From contig JALMQS010000085.1 in NCBI GenBank assembly GCA_024734495.1, forward strand, positions 22,945,077-23,009,076: a stretch of 64,000 nt of DNA. The letters run 5' to 3'. A program made the position numbers and the translations under genes. The notes under the pieces were generated by a model. That model saw only the letters and a list, made by a program, of their open reading frames with translations. It was not told the origin of the DNA and searched no databases. This stretch comes from Forficula auricularia. Its lineage: Eukaryota; Arthropoda; Insecta; Dermaptera; Forficulidae. Of the stretch, positions 55,158 through 64,000 are shown piece by piece (position 1 is the stretch's first letter; the number at the start of each line of letters is the position of its first letter).

Positions 55158-56466
55158 TCACATACTACTAAAGGGCATTTGTGCCTGTCTCTGTACCTAT
55201 GTATGTCCAACCTCCAACAAAAACAGTCGTCATGGTTACCAATTAAATGAAATTATTAAAAATAAAAGCATTTAATTCTGTTAAATTCCGCAAACACTTC
55301 TCTATAAAAATAAAAATAAAATTTATTTTCAAAAAGCAATTAAAATGGATGAGAGATTGGATTGGAATGAGAATGGGACCAATCGACTTGATTGGGGAAT
55401 AATGGAATTGAAATAATTATCGGAAAAGAGGTTTTTTTTATCTAATTAGATTTTTCCTCTTATTAAAAACAAGGACTAAAGATGAATAAGGACACTCGAT
55501 GGTGGAGAAGTTATCTCCGGAATCGAAGCAAAAATACAATGTATACATTAATTAATGTAAAATAATTGGTTTAATAAAATTTATAAAAAAAAGCAATTAA
55601 AATGGAAGAATGGATGGAGAGGAGACCAATCGACTTGATTGGGGAATAATGGAATTGAAATAATTATCGGAAAAGAGGTTTTTTTATCTAATTAGATTTT
55701 TCCTCTTAATAAAAACAAGGACTAAAGATGAATAAGGACACTCGATGGTGGAGAAGTAATCTCCGGAATCGAAGCAAAAATACAATGTATACATTAATTA
55801 ATGTAAAATAATTGGTTTAATAAAATTTATAAAAAAAAAGCAATTAAAATGAGAGAGAAGGAGGGGAGAGGATGGGACCAATCGTTTGATTGGGGAATAA
55901 TGAATTGAAATAATTATCGGAAAAGAGGTTTTTTTATCTAATTAGATTTTTTCCTCTTATTAAAAACAAGGACTAAAGATGAATAAGGACACTCGATGGT
56001 GGAGAAGCAATCTCCGGAATCGAAGCTAAAAATACAATGTATACATTAATTAATGTAAAATAATTGGTTTAATAAAATTTATAAAAAAAAAGCAATTAAA
56101 ATGAGAGAGAAGAGGATAATGGAATTGGAATAATTTTCGGAAAAGAGGTTTTTTTTATTTAATTAGTTTTTTCCTCTTATTAAAAACAAGGACTAAAAAG
56201 ATGAATAAGGACACTCGATGGTGGAGAAGTAATCTCCGGAGTCGAAGCTCAAAAACAATGTATACATTAATTCATGTAAAATAATTGGTTTAATAAATTT
56301 ATAATTATAATTATATTTAAGCAATTAAAATTGGCTCGAAGATTAGATACCATAATTCCGGGATCGGGGAGAGGGTTCGTGGGTGGGGAGTGGTTGGAGA
56401 TAGAGGGGAGAGGGTTCAGGGGGAGGAGGTGGGGTCCAGGGGGTCCACGAGGGCCGTCGCAGCTAG
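55158..56466 (+). mobile_element. Helitron hosting a retroposon-like array
   Basis: A-TCACATACTACTAAAGGGCA at the left, GCCGTCGCAGCTAG-T at the right, G-rich body at 56345-56450. The array at 55331-56331 lies inside, so the Helitron shell itself is only about 300 bp. Confidence 0.65.
55331..56331 (+). repeat. Four retroposon-like units at one target, head to tail
   Basis: GCAATTAAAAT occurs five times (about 55336, 55593, 55840, 56092, 56321), before, between and after four copies of the 205-bp hairpin-rich core. Each core ends in an A-run. The leaders differ and contain no C: GGATGAGAGATTGG..., GGAAGAATGGATGG..., GAGAGAGAAGGAGG..., GAGAGAGAAGAGG. The fourth copy lacks the first hairpin. Confidence 0.88.
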
Positions 56467-57309
56467 TAATAGACTCAAAAAACGTTAAAATATATTTAAA
56501 TATTAAAGTCGAAGAAGGTGGTCAAGACACACAATAAAAACTCTGGTCTCCGGTTGAAATGAAGAGGAAGGCGCTGTTAAAAAGCAGCCGAGAATAGTAA
56601 AACGGGAAGTTCATTGTGTGGTCAGTGAATTGAAGAACTAGGGGTCAATATTTCATCGGGATCGTATTAATGAATAATGTCTTTATTGGTAGGCAGAGGG
56701 GGCGGATTGATCTCGATGGGGGTCCGAGAACGAATGACCAGCAGCACCCAGGGCCATTCAATCAGCCAGAAAGAATGAATGATGCAGGCAGCCAGGAGTG
56801 AATGAATGAGGTCTGAATGAATGCAGTGGTCAGCTGGCCAAGAAACCAGAGGAGAGTGACAGACAGACAGACAGACGCCCTGCTCTCTCACATACACAGA
56901 AGAAAAAAATCAAAGCCCTGGACAAAAGTTAAATTTATAGTTAAATAAATGGTCAAGTGGGGGGTGAGGTGTCAAAATAAACACCTCAGGGGGCTGGCAT
57001 AACTGAAAACAACACAAATGAACCCTCAATTATGGAACAGGAGGACGCAGATAGAAAACTAAGCTGTATTACAACTAGGGTTGCCAACCTTTTCGAAATT
57101 CCGGGATTCTCGCGGAATCTACCCCCAAATATTGAAAGTCTCCCGGCTCCTGGAATTCAATAAAAAATCTCTCGCAATTTTTAATAAAATACTTCAAATA
57201 TTAATTCACCATTTTAATGAGAGTAGAACTTTTTGAAAAAATAAATAAATAAATAAAATTTCTTGAAATATGTTCAAATAAGAATCAGTTAATCATCATC
57301 AAATCTATC
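56467..57309. other. Low-copy intron-like DNA, with a small repeat relic
   Basis: 56640-56900 is GC-richer, with GAATGAATGA and (CAGA)n words; the frame on minus 56667-56897 is low-complexity. CTAGGGTTGCCAACCTTTTC near 57076 is an end-like sequence of an unidentified small repeat. Confidence 0.4.
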
Positions 57310-58020
57310 TCTACTCTTAATAAACGAGCAAAAATTGTTTATTATATTTGTTTGTATATTTTTTCTATTTTTGAAAAACGGCTCGATGAAATTCACGGGT
57401 TAGGGGGTTTTTGGGTTGACAATTCGATCTGTCACGGTCTCAGCTTCGGCTAAATGATTTTTGATGGGTTTTTTATTAAGTGAAATAATTATTCACATAC
57501 ACATACAGTTGTCTTGATAAAAATGTATAATTACATTTTTATTCAATTTCCTTTTAATAAATAATTGATTTTTTAATTTTAAATCCCACAAAGATTTTAT
57601 GCAAAATAAAATTATATATTAAAAGTAAGCAATTTAATTGATTATAAAGTAAGTTTTAAATCCCACAAACATTTTATAAGAAATATTATTATATATTAAA
57701 ATTTGCCATTTTAATTAATTATAAAACTCGATAAATTTTTATTTAATTAAAAAAAATAATTATACGGAATTTATTTATATAGCTAAATACACATAATCAG
57801 TGGGACAGTAGAAGAAATGCAAAAACTGGGTGCAAGGGTGGGGGTTGATGTGGGTGAGGGGTCCGGGGTGAAGCGAAGTCAGGGTTGCGCGGTGAGTTCC
57901 AGGGGGCGTATACTATATATATTTGTATTTTTATCAGAATTTTAAATTAAAAAATAATATTATTATATAGCTTTTAACTGAAGTAAAAAGTTACCGAGCA
58001 TCGCTCAGTGGCTTCAGGTA
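57310..58020 (+). mobile_element. Helitron-like element, right end unresolved
   Basis: Starts TCTACTCTTAATAAACGAGC, followed by GAAATTCACGGGTTAGGGGG and a G-rich body at 57830-57905; TTACCGAGCATCGCTCAGTG near 57993. No CTAG-T end found. Confidence 0.5.
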
Positions 58021-58084
58021 CTATTTATTCAAGATTCCAAGACGTTAAAATTTTCGAAAAAATTTCAAAAACTCAAAAACTCAC

Positions 58085-58150
58085 TTCCTTAAAACCTTTG
58101 TGCCCGAATAGCTAAATTGGCGCTTGGGTTCGACTCCTGAGGGGGCGATC
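58085..58150 (+). other. tRNA-like patch (possible SINE head)
   Basis: GTGCCCGAATAGCTAAATTGGCG and GGGTTCGACTCCTGAGGGGG look like A- and B-box parts of a tRNA-derived sequence. Too short and altered to be a working tRNA gene; no anticodon stem could be placed. Confidence 0.4.
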
Positions 58151-58444
58151 CGTCTGACATATAAAAAATCATATCGTTATCATCTTAGATAATTCAAGTT
58201 TCTGGAATTGTCAGATTTTTTTTTGAAAACATATAGTATTTTTATTTAAATACTCGAATTAGGTACGGAACCATCGGAATGCGAGCCAAGACCGGTTTAC
58301 TTTGCCATATTTAGTACAAAGATGTATTGTACATAATAAATTATAAATTGATATTTTTGCTTAGGTTTTTCAAACAATTCAAAAACTATTTTGGTTAAAA
58401 AAAAAAAAGAAAAAAAAACGAAATCCAAGTATTGGGGGCTATAT

Positions 58445-59655
58445 ATCGGGTGAGTTTTTTTTATCTTGAGACAGTCTTATAACTCAAAAACAGTGCATTA
58501 TATGGAAAAAAGTTTCAAATAAAAGTTTGTTTATATCGAGGGGGAAACTAAACTAAACTATTGTTTGTCGTCCTAGAACAAGCTTTCATGGGTATTTCAA
58601 GGTCAAGTTCTGTTTTTTAAATGGAACCCTATATTTCTCTATACGTCTACTTAATCTACAAAAAAAAACTGAACAACTTTCATAAGAACTATTTTTTATA
58701 CGACATCAAATAAACAAAATACATGAATCAATTAGAGCTCAAAAAAATCTTAATAATTATTTTTAACAATTATTTAACTTAATTATCAAGTAATAATGAT
58801 TAAATAATTATTTATTAAACAAATAATTATTAAATTGAAAAGTCACAACAATGAAAATAAGGGTTTATAATGAAATTAAAACTTCGTTATACTCAGATTT
58901 AAGAGATTATTTTCTACTTAATAGAACTACTTAAAATTCTTGAGTTTAAAAAAGTTTATTTCTCATGTCAATCCAGTAGTTATATTGTGTTATCATAATA
59001 AAAATGGTGCATTTTTTGTTGAAGACAGAATTGAAATGGTCTTAATTTATGCGGTGAGCGTGGAAGAAGTGTTAAGGGCTGCCATTGAAATGAATACCAA
59101 GCGGTTTCCTAATAGGAATACACCCTTACAAGCTTCATTTTATTGAGGAAATGTAAAGGCTACGAAGAAACTGGAACAGGCCAAAATAAGGAAATTGAAA
59201 CTGGAATTCATCCAGAAGACTTGCAATAACACTCTGGAATGTCACAGAAAAGTGTCGAAAAAGTGTTAAATTATTAATTATTATTAAATTATTTATTTAA
59301 TCATTATTATTTGATAATTAAGTTAAATAATTGTTAAAAATAATTATTAAGAATTTTTTTTGAGATCTAATTGATTCATGTATTTTGTTTATTTAATGTC
59401 GTATAAAAAATAGTTCTTATAAAAGTTGTTTAGTTTTTTATGTAGATTAAGTAGACGTATAGAAAAATTTAGGGTTCCATTTAAAAAACAGAACTTGACA
59501 TTGAAATACCCTTGAAAGCTTGTTCTAGGTCGACAAACAATAGCGTAGTTTAGTTTCCCCCTCGATATAAACAAACTTTTATTTGAAGCTTTTTTCCATA
59601 TAATGCACTGTTTTTGAGTTATAAGACTGTCTCAAGATAAAAAACTCACCCGGTA
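58445..59655. mobile_element. Long foldback element carrying a DUF4817-like remnant
   Basis: Inverted arms of about 380 bp: CTTGAGACAGTCTTATAACT, CCCTCGATATAAACAAAC and AAGTAGACGTATAGA all occur in both arms in inverted order. The arms meet at an internal region of about 440 bp with a protein remnant (58940-59270). The arms look under 10 percent diverged. The outer ends near TCGGGTGAGTTTT / AAAACTCACCCGG. Confidence 0.85.
58940..59270 (+). pseudogene. DUF4817-like helix-turn-helix remnant
   Basis: The 68-residue frame has EMVLIYAVSVEEVLRAAIEM then NTKRFPNRNTPLQASF. This fits the DUF4817 pattern (E.v.MlliYGe...n...Aa.lY..rfPnR..P....F), an N-terminal domain of transposon-derived proteins in arthropods. 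After a stop, other frames read RETGTGQ and SGMSQKSVEKVL, like the family's following LRETG... and GISQSSV.RIL segments. Three frames with stops: a relic. It probably bound DNA ends of its own element. The YGE/YGEC of the family is replaced by YAVS. Confidence 0.65.
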
Positions 59656-59744
59656 TACATATATATATAAAAAAGCATTTCTCGTAAAAATGGTTGAAAT
59701 GGTATTTTTATTAGATAAATAAATTATTTAAAATTAATGTGACT

Positions 59745-59800
59745 GAAACGGGATTCGATCCCGAGTCGACGCGATCTATTCAAAATAAGCACCTCTATTT
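59745..59800 (-). other. tRNA-like patch on the minus strand
   Basis: GGGATTCGATCCCGAGTCGA is, on the minus strand, a B-box-like TCGGGATCGAATCCC arm. No complete tRNA fold was built; probably a SINE or tRNA relic. Confidence 0.35.
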
Positions 59801-59822
59801 ACTACTACCAAAAGAATTATTA

Positions 59823-60078
59823 GGGGATGGATGATGAAGATGGAGGATTGAGAGAGGGGAAAAAACCAATCGACTTGATTGGGGAATAATGGAATTGAAA
59901 TAATTATCGGAAAAGAGGTTTTTTTATCTAATTAGATTTTTCCTCTTATTAAAAACAAGGACTAAAGATGAATAAGGACACTCGATGGTGGAGAAGTAAT
60001 CTCCGGAATCGAAGCAAAAATACAATGTATACATTAATTAATGTAAAATAATTGGTTTAATAAAATTTATAAAAAAAA
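59823..60078 (+). mobile_element. Solitary hairpin-rich retroposon with 12-bp target duplication
   Basis: Same 205-bp core as the arrays at 16.8 and 55.3 kb, here single. Flanked by AAAGAATTATTA at 59811-59822 and 60079-60090, with an A-run at the 3' end. The leader GGGGATGGATGATGAAGATG... has no C for over 40 bases. It shows that the unit moves by itself and inserts like a LINE-dependent SINE. Confidence 0.88.
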
Positions 60079-60090
60079 AAAGAATTATTA

Positions 60091-60706
60091 ATTTATTATT
60101 CTATTTTAATCAAGTTTTATGAAATATATATTCTCTAAAAGAAGCTTGATATACAATACCAAAATTAAATTAAATTTTTCAATTACTATATGAAATAGAT
60201 TATATATATTTCCTAATCAATCAGACAATAAAATGAGACATTTTACTATTTTTATAAAAAAAAGCTTTTAAAAGACTTTTAAAAGATTATGATGAAATAA
60301 GGAAGTAAGGATTACAAAATGGTAATATTATTTATTCACTTCCATCACAATCGACATTCCAATTATTCATCCATTGCTTAATGAACTGGTGATTCAATTA
60401 TTAATATGAAACTCATTTGAGGATGGCTTAATCATTTCCAAATTCAATCTAAATATTGTATATATAGGTAGGTACTATATAAATAAATACTTATTGGGAC
60501 TTATTTATTCATGGAAGTTTTTTCTATAATAATAGTTTTTCTAGGGGTGAGGGGTTGAGTTCAGGGTGCAATCGTTTTCTCTAATATACGTATATAAGGC
60601 AGATCCAAAAGACCTAATAATGCTTGGTTTAGTAAATAATCAACGTTATATTATTTTAAATTCAAATCCGAGACAAAATTGAAATATTTTTCATAACTTG
60701 GTAAGT
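60091..60706. other. AT-rich unassigned sequence
   Basis: No gene. Contains AAAAAGCTTTTAAAAGACTTTTAAAAG and GAGGGGTTGAGTTCAGGGTG fragments with no clear family. Confidence 0.3.
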
Positions 60707-60716
60707 ATACGTACTC

Positions 60717-61143
60717 TATGGAGCATAGCCATGTACGGGTGTGAAACCTGGACAATTGGAAAAGCGGAGAGAAAGAGATTGGAGGCTTTCGAAATGTGGT
60801 GCTACAGAAGAATGATGAATATCAAATGGATGGATAAAATTACAAATGAAGAAGTTCTTGGAAGAATCGGAGAAAGAAGAACCTTGTGGAAGAGTCTGAA
60901 GAAGAGAAGAGGTCAGATGATGGGGCACACACTGAGACATGGGGGACTGCTTAGGGATATCTTGGAGGGGAGGTGGGAAAGAAAAGGGAAGGGGAAGACC
61001 CAGATTAGAATATTTCAACCAAATAATTGGGGATATGGGATGCAAGACATTTAGAGTGGTCAAACAGCTGGCGGGGGACAGAGTCGAGTGGAGACGGATT
61101 GTTGCATCAAACCAGTCTTAGGACTGTATACTCAATGATGATG
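60717..61143 (+). pseudogene. 5'-truncated RTE-like LINE copy with target duplication
   Basis: Matches the last 430 bases of the 13398-16382 frame: SIAMYGCETWTIGKAERKRL..., with a frame change near 60970 (GGGGAGGTGGG). Ends with GACTGTATACTCAATGATGAT. Flanked by ATACGTACTC at 60707-60716 and 61144-61153, a clean 10-bp target duplication. The plus frames on either side of the frame change are parts of the same LINE, not genes. Confidence 0.93.
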
Positions 61144-61724
61144 ATACGTACTCCGGAACTTTTGAAGATGGTCGGCGGAGGGGGGAGCTTTAGTAGTCAG
61201 CTAGGGTTAGGGTAACTTTAATAATACCTAAATAATTATTTATTTTACATTAACAAACAGAGTATTTTCAAGTATTGTAATTGTGCGTGAAAAAATGTTG
61301 TTTTTTTTGTTTTTTTTTGTTCCGTTTTTTCGAAATATCTTAAAAACGGCTGAAAATATTTTGATAAAAAAAAAATTGAGCGAAATCTTGGCGTTTTGGT
61401 CTACAAAAAATTTCTAATGAGTTAAAATCGAAAAAATTATATTTTACGAGATATTAATCATTTTGGTCAAATGTCTGTTTTATACGTTACCACTAATAAA
61501 TATGTACGTTCTAGCTCAAAAAACTAGTCTGAATATCAAAACGAAATTTCATATGTATTTTTTTTTACTTTATTTATATTAAGATTAAGCGTTGATTAGA
61601 TTTTAGTTGAAATCGAACACAAAAATTAAGGTGAGTGTGTGTGTGGGGGGGGGGGGGGGGGAGGAGAGTTTAAAAAATTAAAATTATATTGATAGAGATT
61701 TTCTTTAGGAGACGGACTGGTATA

Positions 61725-62045
61725 AATATGCAATTGGATGTTGATGAAAGCAGTCCACGGTGGTTGTAAAAAAATAAGACTATAGATGTTTTATTATTTT
61801 ACATTTATTTATTAAACCGACGTTTCGGAGATTTATTCTCTCCTTCTTCAGGGTAACAAAAAGTCAATGAAAGTAGTTCAAGTTCAAGTAATTATGTTTT
61901 GAACTACTTTCATTGACTTTTTTGTTACCCTGAATAAATCTCCGAAACGTCGGTTTAACAAATAAATGTAAAATAATAAAACATCTATAGTCTTATTTTT
62001 TTACAACCACCGTGGACTGCTTTCATCAACATCCAATTGCATATT
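61725..62045. mobile_element. Foldback with hammerhead-like motif, nested
   Basis: Arms ATATGCAATTGGATGTTGAT and ATCAACATCCAATTGCATAT, meeting near 61893. The minus motif at 61819-61851 is intact; the plus arm copy (61930-61952) has lost the 5' side of the stem. Confidence 0.87.
61819..61851 (-). ncRNA. Hammerhead-like motif
   Basis: Minus strand CTGAAGA, extra A, GGAGA-GAATAAA-TCTCC, GAAACGTC: five pairs, with A-U where the 19.1-kb family has G-C. Confidence 0.6.
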
Positions 62046-62640
62046 TAAAATTATATAATTTTCAAACTAAAAAAAAAATCCAAGAAAAATGAAATTTACT
62101 ATAAAAGAGAGCTATAATAAAAAAAGGGGCCGAAATTATAGGGGGGAGTCAAAAAAATAGTACAAAATAAGTCCTAGATCCTAGACCCTTTGGTCGATTT
62201 CTATGAAATTTTCGTATATGCATACACCCTATATAACCTTATGAAAATGACTCACTATGTAAAATTGATAGTAGGTAATGCAAAAGAAAGGGGGAGGAGG
62301 TTCAAAAATAATTTTAAATAATTACATTTCTAAACAAAAATCGAAGAAAGCTTTACATTAGAATTGAAGGAGACAATAAAAGAGTGTGTCTTCTGCTGGA
62401 ATTATAAAACTCCTTCAATTCTGCTACTCTCGGCAAAAAGAAACTTTTCAATTTAATTTACATTAGAAGATTATCATATATAAGGAGATATCAAAAAAAT
62501 TGCTGATGATTTAAAAATTCATGGGGGAGGGGTCTTTCGTAAATTATTTAATTAAATTTTAAATATAAGAGAGGGGGCAGGTGCATGATAAAGTCATGTG
62601 GATGGCCATATTAGTTTATTTTTGATTTTATATAAATGAT

Positions 62641-63283
62641 CTTGTCATAAATGCAATTTCTTAATTTCAATATATCGACTCTATAATATAGAAAGGATAT
62701 TTGAGGTATCTCAAAAAATACGAATATCACTTTTTTATATATCATTAGAATCAGAAAAAAACCGCGTTTGGGTCTCTTTCTCTTAAGATGAATTTTTATT
62801 TAAAATACAAAATTGAAAATTTAAAAATTTTTTCCACTAAATATACGATAAATTTTGTAAAAAGATCAAAATCCGCTACTTTTCATAATTAAATACATAC
62901 GACGAAATTCCTGCAATTTTTTTTTATTTTTAATGTCGCGGGGGGTCTCAAAAATAACGGTTCTAATTCTTTTAGTAAAAGAATTATTAAATTTTAAATT
63001 GTTTCATGACTCCCCTATAAAGTTTCATTTTTCGAGATAAGTACATCAAGATTGTTAATCTAGCGTCGATATAAATAATATATTTGTAATTAACTATTAG
63101 AAAATAAATAAATTTACTCGAATAATTAATAATGTGAAATTTAAAAAAAAACACCTGTTAAGTTGATTATTCTTTTATCATAACAAAGTCTTAAAATTTT
63201 AATTTAAAAATTTAAAATTTTTTGCATTTATTATTATTATTATTTTTTGCTTGTTCGCAGTGCGTACTAAAAAATACTATATG
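62641..63283. other. AT-rich unassigned sequence
   Basis: No gene or repeat recognised. Confidence 0.3.
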
Positions 63284-63291
63284 TTGTAGAG

Positions 63292-63686
63292 CAGTGGTTC
63301 TTAACCTTTTTAAGCTGCGACCCAAATTTTAGAAATATTTTCATGACGCGACCCCCCCCTCGTCAAAAAATTTAATCGCCTTTTTTTAGACGATACTTGA
63401 GAAATTTTCTTCAATTTTCAATGATAACTTTTTTTAACTCACATATAATATTTTGTTGTAATAATTAAGATAACCAAAGGTATACTTTTCGATCTAGGAA
63501 AATTTAATGAAAAAGAGCGTGTTTTTCATATTTTCATTTTTTATAGTATTGAATAAATCAAAATATATTTTCCAACTTATAATGAAAATGATAAATAAAA
63601 TATTTGATTAACGACTCTGCGCGACCCAAAGAAATATGCTTTGCGACCCAATTTTTGGGTCGCGACCCATAGGTTAAGAACCACTG
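63292..63686. mobile_element. hAT-type MITE with 8-bp target duplication
   Basis: Ends CAGTGGTTCTTAACCTTTTT and GGTTAAGAACCACTG, with inner CGACCC / GGGTCGCG blocks. Flanked by TTGTAGAG at 63284-63291 and 63687-63694. An 8-bp duplication and CA...TG ends are the hAT pattern. No transposase; 395 bp. Confidence 0.93.
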
Positions 63687-63948
63687 TTGTAGAGTATATT
63701 TGTTTATCTTATTGTTTATGTTTTTGTTAGAATTATTATCATTGTTGTAAAAAAAGAATAGTTGTAAATAAACATAGAAAATATTGGTTGATATATTTTT
63801 CCAGTCTTTATTTTATAAAATAATTAAACACTATATTAATATACTATAGTATAATATATTTAATATATTGTCTAAAAAACAAGTATTTCTTGTCGTTGCT
63901 TCTACGCCCCCAAATATGATAGGTACAGGGTGTTTGTTTATGTTTTTT

Positions 63949-64000
63949 AACCGACTTCAAAAAAGGAGGAGGTTCTCAATTCGATTGAATTTTATTCGAT
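63949..64000 (+). mobile_element. Start of an AACCGACTTC element, cut by window edge
   Basis: AACCGACTTCAAAAAAGGAG and AGGTTCTCAATTCGA as in the other copies; it continues beyond the window. Confidence 0.85.

Larger units (their letters stand above)
61255..62640 (-). mobile_element. About 120-bp array element family, copy 3, interrupted
   Basis: CGAAATATCTTAAAAACGGC, AGCTCAAAAAACTAGTCTGA and, at the far end, AAAGTCATGTGGATGGCCAT correspond, inverted, to 39365-40435. The array part is worn; a foldback (61725-62045) interrupts it. Confidence 0.55.

Overview
This window is AT-rich eukaryotic DNA from an arthropod, most likely an insect. The reasons are non-LTR, LTR, Penelope-like, Helitron and Tc1/mariner elements side by side, arthropod-style dispersed repeats with ends such as AACCGACTTC, and a split zinc-finger exon with GT-AG borders. 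It is almost wholly non-coding for the host. The only host gene part I can support is one minus-strand exon (23112-23323) of a ZNF423/ZNF521 (Drosophila Oaz)-like multi-zinc-finger gene. If so, most of the window is intron of that gene, filled with mobile elements. A 100-N assembly gap lies at 5528-5627.

Layout. 1-5.5 kb: broken Tc1-like transposase, a short Helitron, an AACCGACTTC foldback element and LINE relics. 5.6-6.5 kb: 3' end of a Jockey/CR1-like LINE. 7.0-10.0 kb: 5' part of a Ty3/gypsy retrotransposon (LTR, primer site, gag, protease, start of RT) cut off by a 119-bp tandem array inside Helitron-like DNA. 13.1-16.4 kb: near-complete RTE-like LINE with an intact 994-codon endonuclease/RT reading frame. 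16.4-18.0 kb: Helitron-like start and a five-unit 257-bp array. 18.7-22.4 kb: nested TIR and foldback elements. 23-24.6 kb: host exon beside a Penelope-like tail. 25.2-26.8 kb: second 119-bp array. 27.7-45.9 kb: foldback elements, SINEs, MITEs and LINE pieces between low-copy intron stretches. 46.2-51.1 kb: Helitron, Penelope-like GIY-YIG end, and an inverted Helitron holding a LINE and a SINE. 54.6-64 kb: TTAA MITE, a Helitron holding a retroposon-like array, a foldback carrying a DUF4817-like remnant, LINE pieces and a hAT MITE.

Two signals stand out. First, a short RNA-like motif recurs in many otherwise unrelated repeats: CTGANGA, one unpaired base, a 4-6 bp stem whose sequence differs from family to family but stays paired, then GAAA, often followed by CGTC. 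It resembles a hammerhead ribozyme core and also occurs in the tail of the Penelope-like element. Second, a roughly 210-bp hairpin-rich retroposon-like unit (16.8-18.0, 55.3-56.3 and 59.8-60.1 kb) has a poly-A end, target-site duplications and variable C-free purine-rich leaders. In one place it appears four times head to tail at the same target sequence. All calls come from reading the sequence by eye; no database search was run.
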